In this document: positions 62,247 through 64,000 of the stretch, in pieces
Layout of the letters: every line of letters starts with the position of its first letter
Numbering within the stretch: the stretch's first letter is position 1
Origin: Pseudofrankia saprophytica
GTDB lineage: Bacteria > Actinomycetota > Actinomycetes > Frankiales > Frankiaceae
Length of the DNA: 64,000 nucleotides
Assembly: GCF_000235425.2 (NCBI RefSeq)
Contig: NZ_KI912266.1
Span: 2,981,671 to 3,045,670, forward strand
Direction: 5' to 3'
Position numbers and translations under genes: made by a program
The notes under the pieces: model-generated
Told to the model about the DNA's origin: nothing
Databases searched by the model: none
Seen by the model: only the letters and a program-made list of their open reading frames with translations

Positions 62247-62798
62247 GATGTAGCGCACCAAGAGCCTATTTTAATATGATCAAAACTTTGGTTATTTGAT
62301 CAAGTCGTACGGTGGTATTCGCTGATCAGGAGTGTCTGTGAAGCAAAAGCTAGCTAGGTAGAGAGACGCGAGTCGGGCATGAATTTTGTGACACGCTGCG
62401 GCAGGTATCAGCCTGATGGCCGTGCCGCAGGCAGGGAAGCCCGACGACCCCGCCGTGTGGGGACCGCAGCCAGACGACGTGCTGTTGTTGGTTGGGGCGG
62501 CCGTGCTGGGGCTGCCGTAGTGGCTGGCGCTGTGTTGTCCACCATGCTGGTCCGGGCCTTTGCACCCGTGTGCAGGCTTCCGCTGTTCCTGTAGGCGTGC
62601 GCCGGGCTGGCCGCCGAGGTCGCCCTCGTCGCGGTGTTGCGGTTCGTGGCCTCCGGCCATTGAGCGTTCACTGCCAAGGAGGTCATCGACGATCGTGGGT
62701 ATGGCGGGGCCTGGCGCCGAATGGGGCGCCGGCGATGGAGGCGATCCGTGCCTGTCTGGCGCTGCCGCCCGGCGGACCGCGCCGCCGGTGTTCATTGC
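62247..62798. other. Intergenic, possible remnant of a small membrane protein
   Basis: From ATG 62417 a short frame reads AVPQAGKPDDPAVWGPQPDD then VLLLVGAAVLGLP and stops. Hydrophobic text continues in other frames (AGAVLSTMLVRAFAPV, LAAEVALVAVLRFVASGH). It is probably a decayed membrane gene, with no intact one. Confidence 0.35.
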
Positions 62799-63989
62799 TC
62801 ACTGCTCGGTGGAAAGGCTGATCTCTTCGGTGTCGTTCCACAGGGATGCGGTGACGCCTGGGGGTGCCTGCGCGAGGACTTCACGGATGGCGGCCGCTGC
62901 GGCGGGGAGGTCGTCGCGCACGACGACGTGCAGGCGGGTTTCGTCTCGCCCGTCGGGGTATGTCGTGCCCCCGTAGGCGTCGACGTGAGTCAGGACGCCG
63001 GACCGTACGAGCCTTTTTAGGTGGGTCCTGATCGGGGCTGTCGGCCTTTGCTCACCGTTGGTGGTGACGAGTCGGAGTTCGAGATCCCACCTGTGCAGGT
63101 GGTGTAGCGGGCTGGCGCCGAACCAGCGGGTGATGATTGTTCCCTGCGCGGTGCCGCTGAGCACCTCGAGTACCCAGGCGGTCTCTACCGGGTCGGTTGG
63201 GGACTCCAGTGCGCGAAGGACGACTTCGTTGCCGTATCCGGTGTGCCGGAAGGCGTCCGCGAGTGGGGCGGTGTCCTGGTCTCGGATTGCGGCGTCGAGT
63301 GCCGAGCGGACGGCGATGTCGGTCAGTGGGGCGGCCGCCGCTACCTGGGTCGCCGTGGCTTCGGCCGCGTCGAGTAGGCCTGACAGTACGTCGAACGGGA
63401 AGGTGGTCGTCTCGGGTGTCCGGTAGGAGTGCAGGAAACCCTTTTTCGGGTCTCGTTCGGCGGTGACGGCCAGGTGCCCGTCGGGCCGGGTCACCCAGGT
63501 GATCCCCGGCAGCGGTGGCCGTTCGAGCAGGGTCCGGGTTTCGGGCCGTAGACCGTCGCCTGGCCGGGGTCTGACCTGGCGGAAGGCGGCGTCGAGGACC
63601 GGGCTGATGGCGTCGAGGGATTCGCTGCCGTCGCGCAGCAGGTAGGGAACGAGCAGGGCTGCGACGGGTCCTGGATGGCGAATGTCGGGGTCGAGCAGCG
63701 CCGATGCCCGGCAGATCAGCTCCAGTTCCTCCCACCGCAGTGTGGCCGGCATGGGATGCGCCTCGTCGAGGTAGCCGATCGTCCTACCCGTGGCGGAGCC
63801 CGGCGGGTAGATCTCCAGCGACTGGATCGCGCCGCCACCCAGCAGGATCTGCGTGCCGATCCGGTAGTCATCCCCGACGTCGACGGCGAAATCGAGCTCC
63901 TGCTTGACGTCCTCGTCCAGGACCTCGGCCCAGAACAGGTCCTCGCCCAGGCGGGCGGTCAGCGACGGAGGTAACGGCACGGTGGGCAC
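62799..63989 (-). CDS. Hypothetical protein, 396 aa or longer
   Basis: Read from GTG 63989; the frame remains open to the window edge, so the true start may lie outside. It is a soluble protein. The N-terminal half has DLFWAEVLDEDVKQELDFAV, RTIGYLDEAHPMPATLRWEE and PGITWVTRPDGHLAVTAERD. The C-terminal half has helical segments, then LHRWDLELRLVTTNGEQRPT, IRTHLKRLVRSGVLTHVDAY (winged-helix-like) and ETRLHVVVRDDLPAAAAAIR. No family is recognised and no TM is seen. Confidence 0.72.
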   Translation of the reverse strand: MPTVPLPPSLTARLGEDLFWAEVLDEDVKQELDFAVDVGDDYRIGTQILLGGGAIQSLEIYPPGSATGRTIGYLDEAHPMPATLRWEELELICRASALLDPDIRHPGPVAALLVPYLLRDGSESLDAISPVLDAAFRQVRPRPGDGLRPETRTLLERPPLPGITWVTRPDGHLAVTAERDPKKGFLHSYRTPETTTFPFDVLSGLLDAAEATATQVAAAAPLTDIAVRSALDAAIRDQDTAPLADAFRHTGYGNEVVLRALESPTDPVETAWVLEVLSGTAQGTIITRWFGASPLHHLHRWDLELRLVTTNGEQRPTAPIRTHLKRLVRSGVLTHVDAYGGTTYPDGRDETRLHVVVRDDLPAAAAAIREVLAQAPPGVTASLWNDTEEISLSTEQ

Positions 63990-64000
63990 CTTATCGACGG

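Overview
The window is high-GC actinomycete chromosome. Codon use, GTG starts with GGAGG or GGGGG leaders, and the gene families point to Frankia or a close relative; this is inferred from content, with no marker gene seen. It is an accessory island, dense in conflict-system (immunity or programmed-death) genes and in broken mobile elements.

Region 1 (1-18.8 kb): a partial TPR-repeat gene (1-1606, minus) and a small CATRA-associated-type protein (2684-3049, minus) are separated by transposase wreckage. Next come a tandem AAA+ ATPase (3939-5891), translationally coupled to a giant CHAT-TPR protein (5885-12547), a six-TM membrane-anchored CHAT-TPR protein (13562-17278), and an EAD1-like protein with one TM and a duplicated outer domain (17649-18752).

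Region 2 (18.8-33 kb) is a graveyard plus cargo: a repeat-flanked HAD pseudogene, two unknown small genes, a broken transposase sitting inside a CHAT-domain relic (23450-23870), a two-TM protein divergent from a tiny tail-anchored protein, integrase and IS relics, a TIR-NB-ARC-TPR gene (28626-31079) and a vapBC relic.

Region 3 (33-45.5 kb) is an integrated element or nested elements: a tyrosine integrase (33193-34776), a small-protein/SpdB-like gene pair whose spdB gene is interrupted in frame by a 2.17-kb group II intron, cargo of lower GC (a three-Ig-domain protein, 2-TM and 4-TM proteins), a second truncated copy of the pair, opposed integrase fragments, and two tRNA 3'-end fragments (43454-43476 and 45440-45483) that look like attachment sites.

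Region 4 (46-64 kb) is a second CHAT/CATRA cluster: CHAT-TPR (46057-49785), a double hairpin, a CATRA-type domain fused to a GT4 glycosyltransferase (50170-52653), an HTH-NB-ARC-TPR switch protein (52917-55526), a convergent CHAT-TPR (55560-59816), a divergent CATASP-like small protein (59957-60274), a relic of another CHAT C-terminus (60311-60400), a membrane-anchored unknown, a DUF4259 protein and a large unknown gene at the edge.

Working model (inference): long TPR arrays sense or scaffold, CHAT caspase-like domains cut targets when triggered, AAA+, NB-ARC and TIR proteins act as nucleotide-driven switches, and small CATRA proteins and EADs are adaptors. The CATRA-glycosyltransferase fusion and the AAA+ pair with a degenerate second ATPase site are the parts that look least described.
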